Notes under the pieces: model-generated
Seen by the model: the letters and a program-made list of their open reading frames with translations, nothing else
The model's database searches: none
What the model was told of the DNA's origin: nothing
Translations under genes and position numbers: made by a program
Source: an uncultured Eubacteriales bacterium
Lineage (GTDB): Bacteria; Bacillota; Clostridia; Oscillospirales; Oscillospiraceae
NCBI GenBank assembly: GCA_900553135.1
Contig: USCO01000013.1
Coordinates: forward strand, 1 to 29,979
Reading direction: 5' to 3'
DNA length: 29,979 nucleotides
Part shown: one piece after another, positions 1 through 15,042 of the stretch
How positions within the stretch are numbered: the first letter of the stretch is position 1
Layout of the letters: the number at the start of each line of letters is the position of its first letter

Positions 1-888
1 CTCGTACTGATCCTCACCCCCCTGAACTTCCTGTTTGCCCATTGGAAGCGCCTGCTGTCCCTGGTGTTCCGCAACGGCGGTGAGGACGGCATCACCGAAG
101 AAGAGCTGGTGGGCATGGTGGACCAGGCGGAGAACGAGGGCGGTCTGGACCAGCACGAGAGCGATCTTATCCGCAACGCCATCGAGTTCAACGACCTGGA
201 GGTCTCTGAGATCCTCACCCCCCGTGTGGACCTGGTTGCGGTGGAGGACGACTTCACCATGGAGCAGGCGGCCTCCCTGTTTGTGGAGAGCGGCTACTCC
301 CGTCTGCCTATTTATCACGACAGCATCGATAACATCATCGGCGTCATCCATGAAAAGGACTTCTACGCCGCCCGTTACCGCGGCGAGACCGACCTCACCA
401 AACTGAAGGCCCCCGTGCTGTACACCACGGGCAACACCAAGATCTCCGAGCTGCTGCGCATCCTCCAGAAGAACAAGGCCCACATGGCCGTGGTGGTGGA
501 TGAGTACGGCGGCACCGAGGGCATCGCTACCCTGGAGGACATCGTGGAGGAGCTGGTGGGCGAGATCTGGGACGAGCACGACGAGGTCATCGAGACCTTC
601 CAGAAGCAGTCCGACGGCAGCTATCTCATTGCCTGTTCCGCCGATCTGGACGACATGTACGACCTGTTCCAGGTGAAGGGCACCTGCGAGGCCGCCACCG
701 TCTCCGGCTGGGTCATGGAGCAGGTGGGCCGCGTCCCCGAGGAGGGCGACCACTTCCAGGCTGAGGGTCTGGACGTCACCGTCACCAAGGTGGAGCACCG
801 CCGTGTCCTGGAAGTCCGGGTCCAGGTGCTGGAAGAGCCCGAACCGGAAAAGGAGTCCCGGAACCGGGAAAAGGACAAGAAGCAATAA
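1..888 (+). CDS. CNNM/HlyC-CorC family transporter, C-terminal part (5' end outside window)
   Basis: The open frame runs from base 1 without a start, so the N-terminal membrane domain (DUF21/CNNM) lies mostly outside the window; the first visible residues (LVLILTPLNFLFAHW) look like the end of its last membrane helix. Next come a linker (GITEEELVGMVDQAE), a CBS-domain pair covering roughly visible residues 70-185 (it starts near ILTPRVDLVAV; the second CBS contains VVVDEYGGTEGIATLEDIVE), and a C-terminal CorC_HlyC domain (about 200-280). The tail is charged, rich in Glu, Lys and Arg. Family members sit in the cytoplasmic membrane and are linked to Mg2+ or other divalent-cation efflux; the old name 'hemolysin' is usually misleading. 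The substrate cannot be read from this fragment. The gene ends just before a strong terminator, so it is not transcribed with rpoB. Confidence 0.9.
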   Translation, partial: LVLILTPLNFLFAHWKRLLSLVFRNGGEDGITEEELVGMVDQAENEGGLDQHESDLIRNAIEFNDLEVSEILTPRVDLVAVEDDFTMEQAASLFVESGYSRLPIYHDSIDNIIGVIHEKDFYAARYRGETDLTKLKAPVLYTTGNTKISELLRILQKNKAHMAVVVDEYGGTEGIATLEDIVEELVGEIWDEHDEVIETFQKQSDGSYLIACSADLDDMYDLFQVKGTCEAATVSGWVMEQVGRVPEEGDHFQAEGLDVTVTKVEHRRVLEVRVQVLEEPEPEKESRNREKDKKQ

Positions 889-909
889 CATTTTCCCCTG
901 AAAAACCCA

Positions 910-947
910 AACGCGCCCGGCTGCGACAGGCAGCCGGGCGCGTTTTC
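910..947 (+). terminator. Rho-independent terminator after the CNNM gene
   Basis: A perfect 14-bp stem (911-924 pairs with 930-943, GC-rich) with a 5-nt loop is followed by a short T-rich tract (TTTTCTCTT). It starts 22 bases after the stop codon at 886-888 and separates the upstream gene from rpoBC. Confidence 0.9.
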
Positions 948-1017
948 TCTTCCCGCTCTTTTGCCGGAAACGGCAAAAAATCAGGGCTGTTTTTTCCAAA
1001 ATTGCAACAAAAATAGG

Positions 1018-1047
1018 TTGACAAAATCTTGCCAACCGTAGTAAAAT
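1018..1047 (+). promoter_or_regulatory. Predicted sigma-A promoter of rpoBC
   Basis: The -35 box TTGACA (1018-1023) is consensus, the spacer is 18 bp, and the -10 box is TAAAAT (1042-1047). Transcription would start near 1054, giving a leader of about 240 nt before the rpoB ATG at 1293. No other candidate as good lies between the terminator and rpoB. Confidence 0.75.
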
Positions 1048-1190
1048 AAAATGCTTCTATGTTTCCCGTAACAGAGCACAGTCCCCCATCCTCTGTTTCG
1101 AGTGTAGCATAGCCCCCTGGAAAAGGCAAGAGAAACATTTTAGTTTCAAGCAACGTGGTCGGGTGTGCGATTTTTGCTTCTCCCCTAAAA

Positions 1191-1207
1191 TTGTCTAATA
1201 TAGACAA
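1191..1207. repeat. 17-bp palindrome in the rpoB leader (possible operator)
   Basis: TTGTCTAATATAGACAA consists of two perfect 7-bp arms around a 3-bp centre. It lies about 140 bases downstream of the predicted transcription start and 85 bases before the rpoB start. It could bind a dimeric regulator, or mask a second weak promoter (TAATAT or TATAGA as -10). It is too AT-rich to make a stable RNA hairpin. Function unknown. Confidence 0.4.
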
Positions 1208-1292
1208 AGAGAGGGGCGGTTTTCCCCACATTCAGACCGGAAATCAGTGGATCCACCCGTTTAGTCAAGAAGAAAGCGAGTTGATTTTTAGA

Positions 1293-5138
<3,846 letters not shown>

Positions 5139-5157
5139 TAAGGGAGGAGTCTGAAGA

Positions 5158-8838
<3,681 letters not shown>

Positions 8839-8844
8839 ATAACG

Positions 8845-8879
8845 AAAACAGCCCCCTGAGAAATCAGGGGGCTGTTTTT
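8845..8879 (+). terminator. Rho-independent terminator of rpoBC
   Basis: Stem 8845-8859 pairs with 8864-8879, with a GAAA tetraloop and a run of T at the end (CTGTTTTTA). It begins 7 bases after the rpoC stop codon. Confidence 0.93.
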
Positions 8880-8904
8880 ATGTGGAAAACGCTATTTGAC
8901 TGCA

Positions 8905-8943
8905 CAAAAAAGAACGCCCGGAGCAACGCTCCGGACGTTCTTT
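8905..8943 (-). terminator. Rho-independent terminator of the secreted modular protein gene
   Basis: On the minus strand a hairpin (8928-8943 pairs with 8908-8924, one mismatch, 3-nt loop) is followed by a T6 run (the A run at 8905-8910 on the plus strand). It lies just past the minus-strand stop at 8957 and faces the rpoC terminator. Confidence 0.88.
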
Positions 8944-8956
8944 GTATTCCAGTGAT

Positions 8957-11683
8957 TTACTTGGTGATCTGGAAGGAACGGGTGATGGGGGCAGCCATGT
9001 AGTTGCCGCCCAGGATGCAGACGGTGACCACATAGCGGCCGGGCTCAGTGGGAGGCGTGGTGGTGCTGGAGTAGATCTTCCACTTGCTGGTAAAGCCAGA
9101 GTAGAGATAGTGCACGCCGCTCTGATCCACAGTCACATCGCCGTTGTAGCTGAGGGTAGCGCCGAAATTGAAGTTCTTGGCCTGCTCAGCAGTCAGCTTT
9201 CCGCCGGAGATCTCCTGGTTCCAGGTCAGGTTGGCGCCGCTGAGACGCATCTTCACCAGCAGGAAGCCGATGCCCACGCCGGTCTCATAGTTCTTGCTGT
9301 CGGTGACAACGGCAACGGTGTACAGGCCGGCCCGGTTGGGAGTACCAAAGGAGATGCGCACGCTGTCCAGGAGACCGGGCAGCTTGTTGATGACGGTCAG
9401 GATCTGGCCGAAGGTGCCGGTGTCGATGTTCAGCTTGTCCAGCAGGTCCAGCAGCTCCTGGGTGCTCAGCAGCTGACGCAGCTCGCCCACGGTGACACCG
9501 TCATTCATCATCTGAGTCAGAGTCTTCTGGCCCAGGCCTTCCAGGACCTTGTCGATGGCCTGGATGATCAGAGAGTTATCGGTGTAGCGCTCGGGCAGAT
9601 CCAGGTAGATGCCGGTGGTAACGTTGCTGGTCACGCCGGCGTAAATGGTGTAGAGGTCAAACTTGTCGTTGGGGTCCAGGGTGATGAAGTTCTCAGGCAG
9701 TGCCTCGTCGGCATAGATGTTGGTGGAGTTCACCTTCACAGACACCTTGGCCTTGTTGACGGTGACGGTGCCCTGAGTGAATTCACTGGGCCGGTACTCA
9801 GCGTCGCCCTTATAGCTGACGCGGATCTGCTGGTTCTCACCGGCGCCCATCTGGGGGAACTGGCCCAGAACAGTGCCGCCGATGCTGTACACCTTGCCCT
9901 CAATGGGAACCCACTGGGTGAGGGTATCGTTGTTGATGATGTTGCCCAGGCCAGGGAATTTCTCAAGCAGACCGCCGAGGTCCACATTCAGACCGGTCTC
10001 GGCATCGGTGAGCTTGGCCTTGTACTCAATGGTAAAGTTGTCGATGCTCAGGTTCTCCTTGGCGGGCAGGGTGGAGTTCTCCCAGTCAATGGCATTGTCA
10101 AAGATGGCCTGCTTCATGGCATTGACGTCCATGTTGTAGGTGAAGGAGACGCCCTCCTTCAGGGCCACGGTGCTGGCAGCACGGCTGTCAGTGGTGGTCA
10201 CCTCCACGGTGACGGAATTGCCCTTGAACTCCTGGTTGCCAGCCCAGGAGATACGGATCTCCCAAGTGCCGGTGCCGAACTTCACCAGACCGGTGAGGTC
10301 GGTCTCGTTGAGGGGCTTGAAGGTATCCGTGATACCGGTCTTGTCCACATTGTACTCCACGGTCACATCCTCAGCGGTGAGGCCGGTGGGGTTGGTAGTG
10401 GAAGCCACCACGGCATTGTAGATGGCGGCGGCGGTGGCATCATAGTTATAGCCCTGGTCGGCAGTGAAGACTATGCCCACCTCGTAGGGGCCCTCGTTCA
10501 GGTTGAACTGGACCTTCTCGCGGTCCTTCACAGTAATGGTAGCCTCGATGGTGGTGGGGGCGTACTGCTGGTTACCGGCAAAGAAGATGCGGATCTTCTG
10601 ATCGCCGGCGGAGATGGCGGGCCAAGTCAGAAGGGTACCCTTCTCGCCCTCCAGAGACACATACTTTGCATCAACATCAGTGACCGCCTTGGTGTAGTAA
10701 GTAATGGTCACATTGTCCGCGGTGAGAACATCGGAGGAATCCACCACAGCGCTGAAGATGGCATCCTGCAGAAGGTCATAATCCACCTCCATGTCCTCGC
10801 CCACAGCCAGGGTCACGGCGTCATAGGTTTCATTCAGGATATAGGGAGCCTCGGGCCGCTCGGTGATGGTGACAGTGGTCTCGGCGGAAGTGCCGTAGAT
10901 GGTTTCGGTGCCGTCGTAGGAAATGCGGATCTTCTGCTGGCCCACGGGAATAGCGGGGTAGGTTACAGAAACTCCCATTACAGTGCCGCTACCACCTTCC
11001 AGAGGCATCCAGGCTTTACCCAAGTCGCCAACAGAGCCAGTCGTGGCAGTAGCGTAATACTCGATGGTCACATCATCCACAGTCAGTTCGGGATTGGTAG
11101 AAGCCACCACGGTGTCGAAGATAGCAGTATACAGGGTGTCGTAGTCCACAGTTGCATCCGCCTTATAGGGCATAGCCACTTCACAGCCCTCATCCAGGGT
11201 AATGCTGGAGGACAGCTTGGCAACCTTGTCCAGCTTAACCTCACCCTCGGTGCCGACCAGTCGGACCCGGTAGGTAGCGTCTTCATTGGCCGCCAGGGCG
11301 GGATGCTTGTAGGTAACCTTGATCCACTCCCCGGTCTGGCTCTCAAACCCGTTGATGGAGCCCCAAGCTTCATGAGGGATAAGTCCAGTTTTTACATCTT
11401 TTCCTTCACAGTAATACTCCCACTCCAGGCTCTTGGCATCCACCTCATCGGCGTTGGACACCAGGGCTTTGCACAGGATCTCTTTCACCTGCTCCTCAGT
11501 CGCATTGCTGGGAATCACCGCGGAGCCGTCTTTCAGCTGAGGGGTAACCTCCTGCTGAACCTCGGCCACAATCTGGTCGGATTCCTGCTCCGCCGCCAGG
11601 GCGGTGAGGGGGGCGCCACACTGCAGCAGTGTCAGCGCCGCCAGAAAGCCCGCGAGCTTACTGACAAATCTTCCATTTCTCAT
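8957..11683 (-). CDS. Secreted protein of five tandem modules, function unknown
   Basis: 908 residues with ATG at 11683 and a good Shine-Dalgarno (AAAGGGAGAG). The N-terminus is a signal peptide (basic start, hydrophobic core about residues 8-29, likely cleavage near ALA-A at 30/31). The LLQC in it is a poor lipobox. Five related modules of roughly 95-135 residues follow (about 50-145, 150-275, 281-388, 391-498, 501-635). Each shows a helix such as LYTAIFDTVVAS, a strand ending in EY or YY, then usually a PLEG-like turn and a strand like QKIRISYDG followed by TVTV. The end (636-908) has a leucine-rich segment (about 700-760) and closes in an Ig-like strand pattern (PGRYVVTV). There is no LPXTG, SLH or terminal membrane helix, so it may be released or held non-covalently. 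The modules look like MBG/Ig-like bacterial surface domains, but I cannot name the family. It appears to be a one-gene transcript. Confidence 0.85.
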   Translation of the reverse strand: MRNGRFVSKLAGFLAALTLLQCGAPLTALAAEQESDQIVAEVQQEVTPQLKDGSAVIPSNATEEQVKEILCKALVSNADEVDAKSLEWEYYCEGKDVKTGLIPHEAWGSINGFESQTGEWIKVTYKHPALAANEDATYRVRLVGTEGEVKLDKVAKLSSSITLDEGCEVAMPYKADATVDYDTLYTAIFDTVVASTNPELTVDDVTIEYYATATTGSVGDLGKAWMPLEGGSGTVMGVSVTYPAIPVGQQKIRISYDGTETIYGTSAETTVTITERPEAPYILNETYDAVTLAVGEDMEVDYDLLQDAIFSAVVDSSDVLTADNVTITYYTKAVTDVDAKYVSLEGEKGTLLTWPAISAGDQKIRIFFAGNQQYAPTTIEATITVKDREKVQFNLNEGPYEVGIVFTADQGYNYDATAAAIYNAVVASTTNPTGLTAEDVTVEYNVDKTGITDTFKPLNETDLTGLVKFGTGTWEIRISWAGNQEFKGNSVTVEVTTTDSRAASTVALKEGVSFTYNMDVNAMKQAIFDNAIDWENSTLPAKENLSIDNFTIEYKAKLTDAETGLNVDLGGLLEKFPGLGNIINNDTLTQWVPIEGKVYSIGGTVLGQFPQMGAGENQQIRVSYKGDAEYRPSEFTQGTVTVNKAKVSVKVNSTNIYADEALPENFITLDPNDKFDLYTIYAGVTSNVTTGIYLDLPERYTDNSLIIQAIDKVLEGLGQKTLTQMMNDGVTVGELRQLLSTQELLDLLDKLNIDTGTFGQILTVINKLPGLLDSVRISFGTPNRAGLYTVAVVTDSKNYETGVGIGFLLVKMRLSGANLTWNQEISGGKLTAEQAKNFNFGATLSYNGDVTVDQSGVHYLYSGFTSKWKIYSSTTTPPTEPGRYVVTVCILGGNYMAAPITRSFQITK

Positions 11684-11708
11684 GTTCGCTCTCCCTTTAA
11701 TGTAAAAT

Positions 11709-11727
11709 ATTGCCTTTCACAGGCAAT
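11709..11727. repeat. Inverted repeat at the predicted transcription start of the secreted protein gene
   Basis: ATTGCCT and AGGCAAT (7-bp perfect arms, 5-bp centre) lie just downstream of the -10 box, so they would cover about +1 to +17 of the transcript. It could be an operator or a 5'-end mRNA hairpin. Confidence 0.45.
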
Positions 11728-11731
11728 GCTT

Positions 11732-11760
11732 ACTATACCATTTTGCAGGAAAAGCGTCAA
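11732..11760 (-). promoter_or_regulatory. Predicted sigma-A promoter of the secreted modular protein gene
   Basis: Read on the minus strand: -35 TTGACG (11760-11755), 17-bp spacer, -10 TATAGT (11737-11732). Transcription would start near 11725, about 40 bases before the ATG. Confidence 0.8.
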
Positions 11761-11787
11761 GAATGACTGGCCAATTTCTTCCTATTT

Positions 11788-12843
11788 TTAGCCCCTCTTT
11801 TTCCGAAACCGGACCACCAGTTCCCACAGCCTAAAGGCCGCCAGAGGCAGGAGCCATGCCGCGGCTCCCCGCAGGACCAACAGCAGGGAAAGTCTGGTAA
11901 TTCCGGCTTTTTGCAGGCATTCCGTCACGATAGTCAGCACCAGACAGTGAGAGAAGAACACAAACAGGGACGCCCGATGCAGAAAGGCCAGGGCCCGGCG
12001 CAGCCAGCCTTCCTTCTCCGCCAGAAACCGGCACAGACACAGCAGCAGCCCAATAAAGCACAGGTTGGAAGCAATCTTCCAAAGCTCCAGCCCGGGGGCT
12101 GTTCTGCCTGTGACATACTGGACACAGCCCAGAGCGGCATAGATCACCACCGGCACCACCGCCGCCGCCCGGAGCCACTTGCGTTCCAGCAGCCGCAGCA
12201 GCTTGTGGTACAGGGCTCCGGCATAGAGTCCCGCCGTCCAATACAGGAGATAGGTAATAAAAATGCGGCCCTGATAGGGGCCAAACCAGCTCCAGCGCTG
12301 GGCCAGCTGGGGCTGGAGGATGGCCGCAGAGCGCATCACCACCAGTGAGAGGACCAGCCCCGCCTGCCAGGGGATATGCTTCAGCATCCAGCCCCACAGG
12401 GGACGCAGCAGATAAAACTGCATCACCACCACCACATAGTAAAACTGGGCGGACAGGCTGGCAAACCACAGGTACTGGGCAAACTCCCCCAGGCTGCCCG
12501 TTACATAGCCAATGGGCAGGAAGCACAGGTAATAGACCACGGTCCAGCACACGTAAGGCAGATAGACCTTCTTCACCCGGCGCAGCACATAGGGGCCGTA
12601 AGGGGGAACGGTGGGGGCCGTCAGGGACAGCCCCATCTTCATCCCTCCCGCAAACAAAAAGGCGGGGACCGCGCTGAGGGCCAGCAGCCAGGTCACATAG
12701 ATGGCCGCCCCCTGGACGCTGGAGTGGTCCGCCTGAGTGACCCCCAGGGACAGCACGTGAATGAGGACCACCAGCAGGCAGCACAGGCCGTTAAAGTCGT
12801 CCAGGGCCGTCAGATGGGGGGCGGAATTGGAATGGGAACGCAT
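11788..12843 (-). CDS. Acyltransferase 3 family integral membrane protein
   Basis: 351 residues when started at the ATG at 12843, which follows AAAGGAGAG by 7 bases; a longer frame begins at 12900 but has no better ribosome site and would overlap the promoter. The protein is very hydrophobic with about ten membrane helices. The opening LTALDDFNGLCCLLVVLIHVLS puts the family's conserved histidine (H29) in the first helix, and the C-terminal FFSHCLVLTIV helix fits the same family (OafA/YrhL/WecH type). Such enzymes move acyl groups, often acetyl or succinyl, onto surface sugars or lipids across the membrane. The acceptor cannot be predicted and no glycan-synthesis genes are nearby. It has its own promoter and no clear terminator before the next promoter. 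Confidence 0.85.
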   Translation of the reverse strand: MRSHSNSAPHLTALDDFNGLCCLLVVLIHVLSLGVTQADHSSVQGAAIYVTWLLALSAVPAFLFAGGMKMGLSLTAPTVPPYGPYVLRRVKKVYLPYVCWTVVYYLCFLPIGYVTGSLGEFAQYLWFASLSAQFYYVVVVMQFYLLRPLWGWMLKHIPWQAGLVLSLVVMRSAAILQPQLAQRWSWFGPYQGRIFITYLLYWTAGLYAGALYHKLLRLLERKWLRAAAVVPVVIYAALGCVQYVTGRTAPGLELWKIASNLCFIGLLLCLCRFLAEKEGWLRRALAFLHRASLFVFFSHCLVLTIVTECLQKAGITRLSLLLVLRGAAAWLLPLAAFRLWELVVRFRKKRG

Positions 12844-12879
12844 GAGGAAACTCTCCTTTGGGTTCTGATGTTCTCTTCT

Positions 12880-12908
12880 ATCATACGGATTTTCCCCCAA
12901 AAAAGCAA
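12880..12908 (-). promoter_or_regulatory. Predicted sigma-A promoter of the acyltransferase gene
   Basis: Minus strand: -35 TTGCTT (12908-12903), 17-bp spacer, -10 TATGAT (12885-12880). It lies in the 75-bp gap after the carbonic anhydrase gene and about 40 bases before the chosen start. Confidence 0.65.
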
Positions 12909-12918
12909 CTCTCTCCCC

Positions 12919-13464
12919 TTACTCCCCTACGGGATTCAGCTTTCCGGTCTCGGTGTCCATGATAAACCCGTGGATCTCCACGTGCTTGGGCATCAGGGGG
13001 TGCTCCCGCAGGATATGCACCGAGTTGCTCACTGCCTGCTCCACGCAGGCAAACCCGCTGAGCCATTCCAGCAGGTCCACGTGGTCCTCCCCCACCTGGC
13101 GCAGCACCGACTCCGGAATGCCCCGCTCCACCAGGTCCTCCAAAAGCTTTCCCGGCTGCATTCCGCACACACCGCAGTCGGTGTGGCCGATGACCATGAT
13201 CTCTTCCACCCCCAGCTCCAGCACCGCAATGAGCAGGCTGCGCACCGAGGTATCATAGGGGGAGCTGACCACCCCTCCGGCGTTCTTCACCATTTTCACC
13301 TCGCCGTTGCGCAGGCCCAGGGCCGCCGGCAGCAGCAGGGTCAGCCGGGTGTCCATACAGGTAAGAATGGCCAGCTTTCGGTCGGGAAATTTGGTGGTGC
13401 GGTAGGGCATGTAGCCCTTCCCCTGCACAAACTGGCGGTTATACTCCAACAATTCCTGATACAT
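12919..13464 (-). CDS. Beta-class carbonic anhydrase
   Basis: 181 residues from ATG 13464, preceded by AAAGGAG and a 6-base spacer; the open frame reaches 13614, but the extra residues run through the hairpin at 13501-13531 and lack homology-like features. The zinc ligands of the beta class are C36 and D38 (in TCMDTR), H94 and C97 (in GHTDCG), and the D38-R40 pair that controls zinc access is present. It interconverts CO2 and bicarbonate in the cytoplasm. The sequence resembles the short prokaryotic group with CxDxR followed by KNAGG. It lies 107 bp downstream of the citrate-carrier gene with a hairpin in the gap, so it is probably expressed in part by read-through. I see no convincing promoter of its own. 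Confidence 0.92.
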   Translation of the reverse strand: MYQELLEYNRQFVQGKGYMPYRTTKFPDRKLAILTCMDTRLTLLLPAALGLRNGEVKMVKNAGGVVSSPYDTSVRSLLIAVLELGVEEIMVIGHTDCGVCGMQPGKLLEDLVERGIPESVLRQVGEDHVDLLEWLSGFACVEQAVSNSVHILREHPLMPKHVEIHGFIMDTETGKLNPVGE

Positions 13465-13500
13465 AAAAAGCTCCTTTCCAATACAAGAGGTGGTTACTGC

Positions 13501-13531
13501 AAAGGCCGCCTCCGAATCGGAAGCGGCCTTT
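13501..13531 (-). terminator. Hairpin between citrate carrier and carbonic anhydrase genes (weak or partial terminator)
   Basis: On the minus strand AAAGGCCGC..., one mismatch and a 3-base loop make a GC-rich stem of about 14 bp. Only three T follow the stem, so termination may be partial and allow read-through into the carbonic anhydrase gene. Confidence 0.6.
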
Positions 13532-13571
13532 ACATACAATATGGACGGAGAAAGGGAAAACGTGTTGTCTC

Positions 13572-14909
13572 TTACAGAGCCAGAACTCCCAGCAGCACGC
13601 CGGAGATCAGGCAAATGATGCTGACGCCCCAGATCCAGAAGAAGCTGTTCTTGATGTGGTCCTTGATCTCCACTCCGGCCAGGCCGACACCCAGGAAGGT
13701 GGCAGGCACCACGGGGCTGATGAAGGTGGCGCAGTTGCGGCAGACCACCATGGTGATGGCGGTGTGGACGGGGTCCACGCCGAAGGCATCGCCCACGCCG
13801 ATGAGCACGGGCAGCAGGCCGTAGAAGTAGGAGTCGGTGCAGAACAGCAGGGTGAGGGGCACGGACAGCACACCGATGATGAGGGGCAGGAACCGGCCCA
13901 TGGAGGCGGGGATGAAGGAGGCCAGCACGTTGGCCATGTGGTTCATGATCTCGCTCTCCTCCAGCACGCCCAGGAACACGCCGGCGGCCAGAATGGTGGA
14001 GGCCATCATCAGGCCGGCAGAGGAGTGAGACTTGATGATCTTGTTCTGCAGCTTGGCCCCGGGATAGTTGACAAACAGGGCGATAACGCAGCCGATCATG
14101 AAGGTGAAGTAGGAGGGCACGGGCAGGAACACCAGGGCCACAATGACCACCAGGGTCAGCACCACGTTGAACCAGAAGAACTGAGGACGAGCCAGCTCAT
14201 TCTTCTGCTCCTCGCTGACGGCGGCCTCGTCGCTGTCGCCGTAGTCCACCACCAGGGTGCTGTTGATGCCGGCGCCGCGGCGCTTTTCAATGTTGCCCCA
14301 GATGAAAGCGGTAGCCAGGGCGATGACGATACCCACAGCCTGCATGGGCATGAGCTTGATCCACAGGTCGTTGGCCTCAATGCCCAGAACGGTGGCGGAG
14401 CGCATGGTGGGGCCGCCCCAGGGCAGCAGGTTCATAACGCCCATGGCGGTGACGCAGATGAGCAGCAGGGTGGTGGGGCGCATCTTCAGGCGCTTGTACA
14501 CGGGCAGCATGGCGGGAATGGTGATCAGGAAGGTGGAAGCGCCGCCGCCGTCCAGGTGGCCGATCATGGCGATGATACAGGTCATCATGGCCACGCCCAC
14601 CACGTTGGTGCCCACCTTCTTCATCAGGGCGTTGATGATACGGTCAAACATGCCCACGTCGGACATGATGCCGAAAAACAGCACCGAGAAGATAAACAGG
14701 GCGGCGGTGGAGTGGACGCCGGACACGCCCGCGGCGATAAAGTCGCCCATCTCTTCCACGGTGAAGGTGCCGGTCAGCACCAGGATGGCCGTGGTAATGG
14801 TGGACACGCCTACGAATGCCAGGGCGGGCACCGTGACATTTCGCAGCAGCAGCACGATGATGGCGATGATGGTGGCAAAACCCAACAGCGCCAACATGGT
14901 TTCGTTCAT
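13572..14909 (-). CDS. CitMHS-family citrate (divalent metal-citrate) transporter
   Basis: 445 residues, start ATG 14909 with GAGGAGGA seven bases before it. The protein has about 12 membrane helices with a hydrophilic loop (about residues 208-238) in the middle. The repeated family signatures are clear: GHLDGGGASTFLITIPAMLPVYKRL in the first half, MNLLPWGGPTMRSATVLG after it, and RNCATFISPVVPATFLGVGLAGVEIKDH near the end. These match the CitM/CitH group (TC 2.A.11), in which citrate is taken up as a metal complex with protons. Whether Mg2+, Ca2+ or another ion is preferred cannot be read from sequence. The promoter region has repeated sites and a poor -35 box, suggesting control by an activator; no regulator or citrate lyase gene is in the window. 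Confidence 0.9.
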   Translation of the reverse strand: MNETMLALLGFATIIAIIVLLLRNVTVPALAFVGVSTITTAILVLTGTFTVEEMGDFIAAGVSGVHSTAALFIFSVLFFGIMSDVGMFDRIINALMKKVGTNVVGVAMMTCIIAMIGHLDGGGASTFLITIPAMLPVYKRLKMRPTTLLLICVTAMGVMNLLPWGGPTMRSATVLGIEANDLWIKLMPMQAVGIVIALATAFIWGNIEKRRGAGINSTLVVDYGDSDEAAVSEEQKNELARPQFFWFNVVLTLVVIVALVFLPVPSYFTFMIGCVIALFVNYPGAKLQNKIIKSHSSAGLMMASTILAAGVFLGVLEESEIMNHMANVLASFIPASMGRFLPLIIGVLSVPLTLLFCTDSYFYGLLPVLIGVGDAFGVDPVHTAITMVVCRNCATFISPVVPATFLGVGLAGVEIKDHIKNSFFWIWGVSIICLISGVLLGVLAL

Positions 14910-14962
14910 TGTGAATTCCTCCTCATTTCTTTCTTGGGGTCCCTCTTGCTTTTGGTGATTTT

Positions 14963-15017
14963 AATATAAAGGAGGAATCTTACAGAATCGATCTCCCTTC
15001 CTTACAGAATTGTAAGG
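14963..15017 (-). promoter_or_regulatory. Citrate-carrier promoter region with repeated operator-like sites
   Basis: The minus-strand -10 candidate is TATATT (14968-14963). No good -35 box lies 16-18 bp upstream. Instead ATTCTGTAAG occurs twice in the same orientation (14988-14979 and 15010-15001), 22 bp apart or about two helical turns. The upstream copy is also half of a palindrome with arms CCTTACA and TGTAAGG (15000-15006 and 15011-15017). This layout suits an activator, for example a response regulator, binding at and above -35. Confidence 0.5.
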
Positions 15018-15042
15018 TTACCCTTAAAATCTGTTTAGACGC

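Larger units (their letters stand above)
889..1292 (+). other. 404-bp gene-free region upstream of rpoB
   Basis: It holds the terminator of the upstream gene (910-947), a small perfect hairpin TTGCCG-GAAA-CGGCAA (961-976), the rpoB promoter (1018-1047), a weak hairpin in the leader (1070-1076 pairs with 1091-1097), and a 17-bp palindrome at 1191-1207. A frame open from GTG 1155 into rpoB exists, but I do not think those 46 extra codons are translated (see rpoB). No ribosomal protein gene (rplJ, rplL) is present. Confidence 0.7.

Noticed and set aside
1155..1292. N-terminal extension of RpoB from GTG 1155
   Set aside because: The 46 added residues do not look like RpoB, there is no Shine-Dalgarno, and the frame crosses the palindrome. 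ATG 1293 gives the normal N-terminus.
8942..11791. 949-codon plus-strand frame opposite the secreted modular protein
   Set aside because: Same composition bias as other antisense frames. The minus-strand gene has a signal peptide, Shine-Dalgarno, promoter and terminator; the plus frame has none.
13465..13614. Extended start of the carbonic anhydrase at 13614
   Set aside because: The extension overlaps the end of the citrate-carrier gene and the hairpin, while ATG 13464 has a good Shine-Dalgarno and a usual N-terminus.
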